Assembly (NCBI GenBank): GCA_017940705.1
Contig: JAGAYB010000076.1
Coordinates: forward strand, 1 to 6,750
Direction of reading: 5' to 3'
Source of the DNA: Selenomonas sp.
Lineage (GTDB): Bacteria; Bacillota_C; Negativicutes; Selenomonadales; Selenomonadaceae
DNA length: 6,750 nucleotides
A program made the translations under genes and the position numbers. The notes beneath the pieces were generated by a model, which worked only from the letters and a program-made list of their open reading frames with translations, made no database searches and was not told where the DNA came from. Below, in pieces: positions 6,339-6,750 of this stretch. Numbering within the stretch: position 1 is the first letter of the stretch; every line of letters starts with the position of its first letter.

Positions 6339-6750
6339 TTACAAAATTTTTTCATGTTTAAGATACAAACCTTCACCACGATAATATAATGCGCCTAAAG
6401 ACAAAAGCCCACGGGCACAGAGTTCCACGCACATAGCCGCCCATACACCGGACAGCCCATACAACCTGGCCAGAAAGACGGCCAGAGGGATGCGGATTCC
6501 CCACATGGCAACGAGATTTAAAACCGTAGGCATCTTTGTCTCCCCCGCCCCACGGAAAATACTGGTAACGATGATACCGGCGGCAAAGAGTGGTTCGGCC
6601 CATGCCTCGATGCGCAGGATTTGCGTACCGGCGGCGATGACTGCTGCGTCACCGGACAGCAGCGCCATCATCTGCGGCGCGCAAATATACATGACGACAC
6701 CCATTACGAGCATAACAAACATACCGAGGGCGGCACTTACCCAGCCAAAA
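6339..6750 (-). CDS. MATE-family multidrug/toxin efflux transporter, C-terminal part
   Basis: The last 136 residues of an integral membrane antiporter; the 5' part lies beyond the right edge, and the frame stays open to the edge with FGWVSAALG before the first internal Met. The fragment shows about four hydrophobic segments. Features of the MATE C-terminal half are a stretch around LRIEAWAEPLFAAG, then SIFRGAGETKMPT (the typical FRGAGDTRxP-type loop), then a WGIRIPLAVFL segment, followed by GVWAAM and a short charged tail. Members export cationic compounds in exchange for sodium ions or protons across the cytoplasmic membrane; the substrate here cannot be told. The stop codon is 17 bases before the start of the UDG-like gene on the same strand, with no terminator between, so they likely share a transcript. 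GC is visibly higher than in the UDG-like gene. Confidence 0.9.
   Translation of the reverse strand, partial: FGWVSAALGMFVMLVMGVVMYICAPQMMALLSGDAAVIAAGTQILRIEAWAEPLFAAGIIVTSIFRGAGETKMPTVLNLVAMWGIRIPLAVFLARLYGLSGVWAAMCVELCARGLLSLGALYYRGEGLYLKHEKIL

Overview
The window reads as chromosomal DNA from a flagellated, anaerobic-type Firmicute. My best guess is a member of the Negativicutes (Selenomonas or a relative). This rests on overall protein style (a SpoVB-like flippase, a very large flagellin and a BmrU-type lipid kinase), intermediate GC, strong GGAGG-type ribosome binding sites and a sigma-28 promoter close to the Bacillus consensus. It is an inference, because no RNA gene or taxonomic marker is present.

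Layout, left to right. (1) Positions 1-2463 carry a two-gene operon on the minus strand: a SpoVB/MurJ-like polytopic flippase, then 3 bases later a diacylglycerol-kinase-type lipid kinase that starts with TTG and runs off the left edge. (2) Positions 2464-2705 form a divergent regulatory region. It holds a sigma-A-like promoter firing left into the flippase operon, an 18-base perfect palindrome in that operon's 5' leader, and a sigma-28 promoter firing right into the flagellin. (3) Positions 2706-5708 encode one 1000-residue flagellin on the plus strand. Its D0/D1 ends are recognisable, and an insertion of about 700 residues replaces the usual variable region. (4) A hairpin terminator at 5721-5747 separates it from the convergent gene. 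(5) Positions 5746-6321 carry a uracil-DNA-glycosylase-like protein on the minus strand, which keeps the likely iron-sulfur cysteines but not the usual active-site motif. (6) Positions 6339-6750 carry the C-terminal part of a MATE-family efflux transporter on the minus strand, 17 bases upstream of the glycosylase-like gene and probably co-transcribed with it.

The genes do not form one pathway. The flippase and lipid kinase are both envelope or lipid functions and look co-regulated. The flagellin is a single-gene transcription unit under motility-sigma control, with no other flagellar gene in view. The MATE and glycosylase-like genes look like a small separate operon. Rough base counts on sampled lines suggest the flagellin and glycosylase-like genes are more AT-rich (about 40-45% GC) than the transporters on either side (about 53-58%).

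The most notable content is the giant flagellin: its size, its six cysteines, the repeated IDIS/IDLN-type segments in the insert, and substitutions at positions equivalent to the TLR5-contacting residues of Salmonella FliC. The unusual start region of the flippase gene and the active-site loss in the glycosylase-like protein also deserve a look. I see no tRNA, rRNA, CRISPR, insertion sequence or phage feature.
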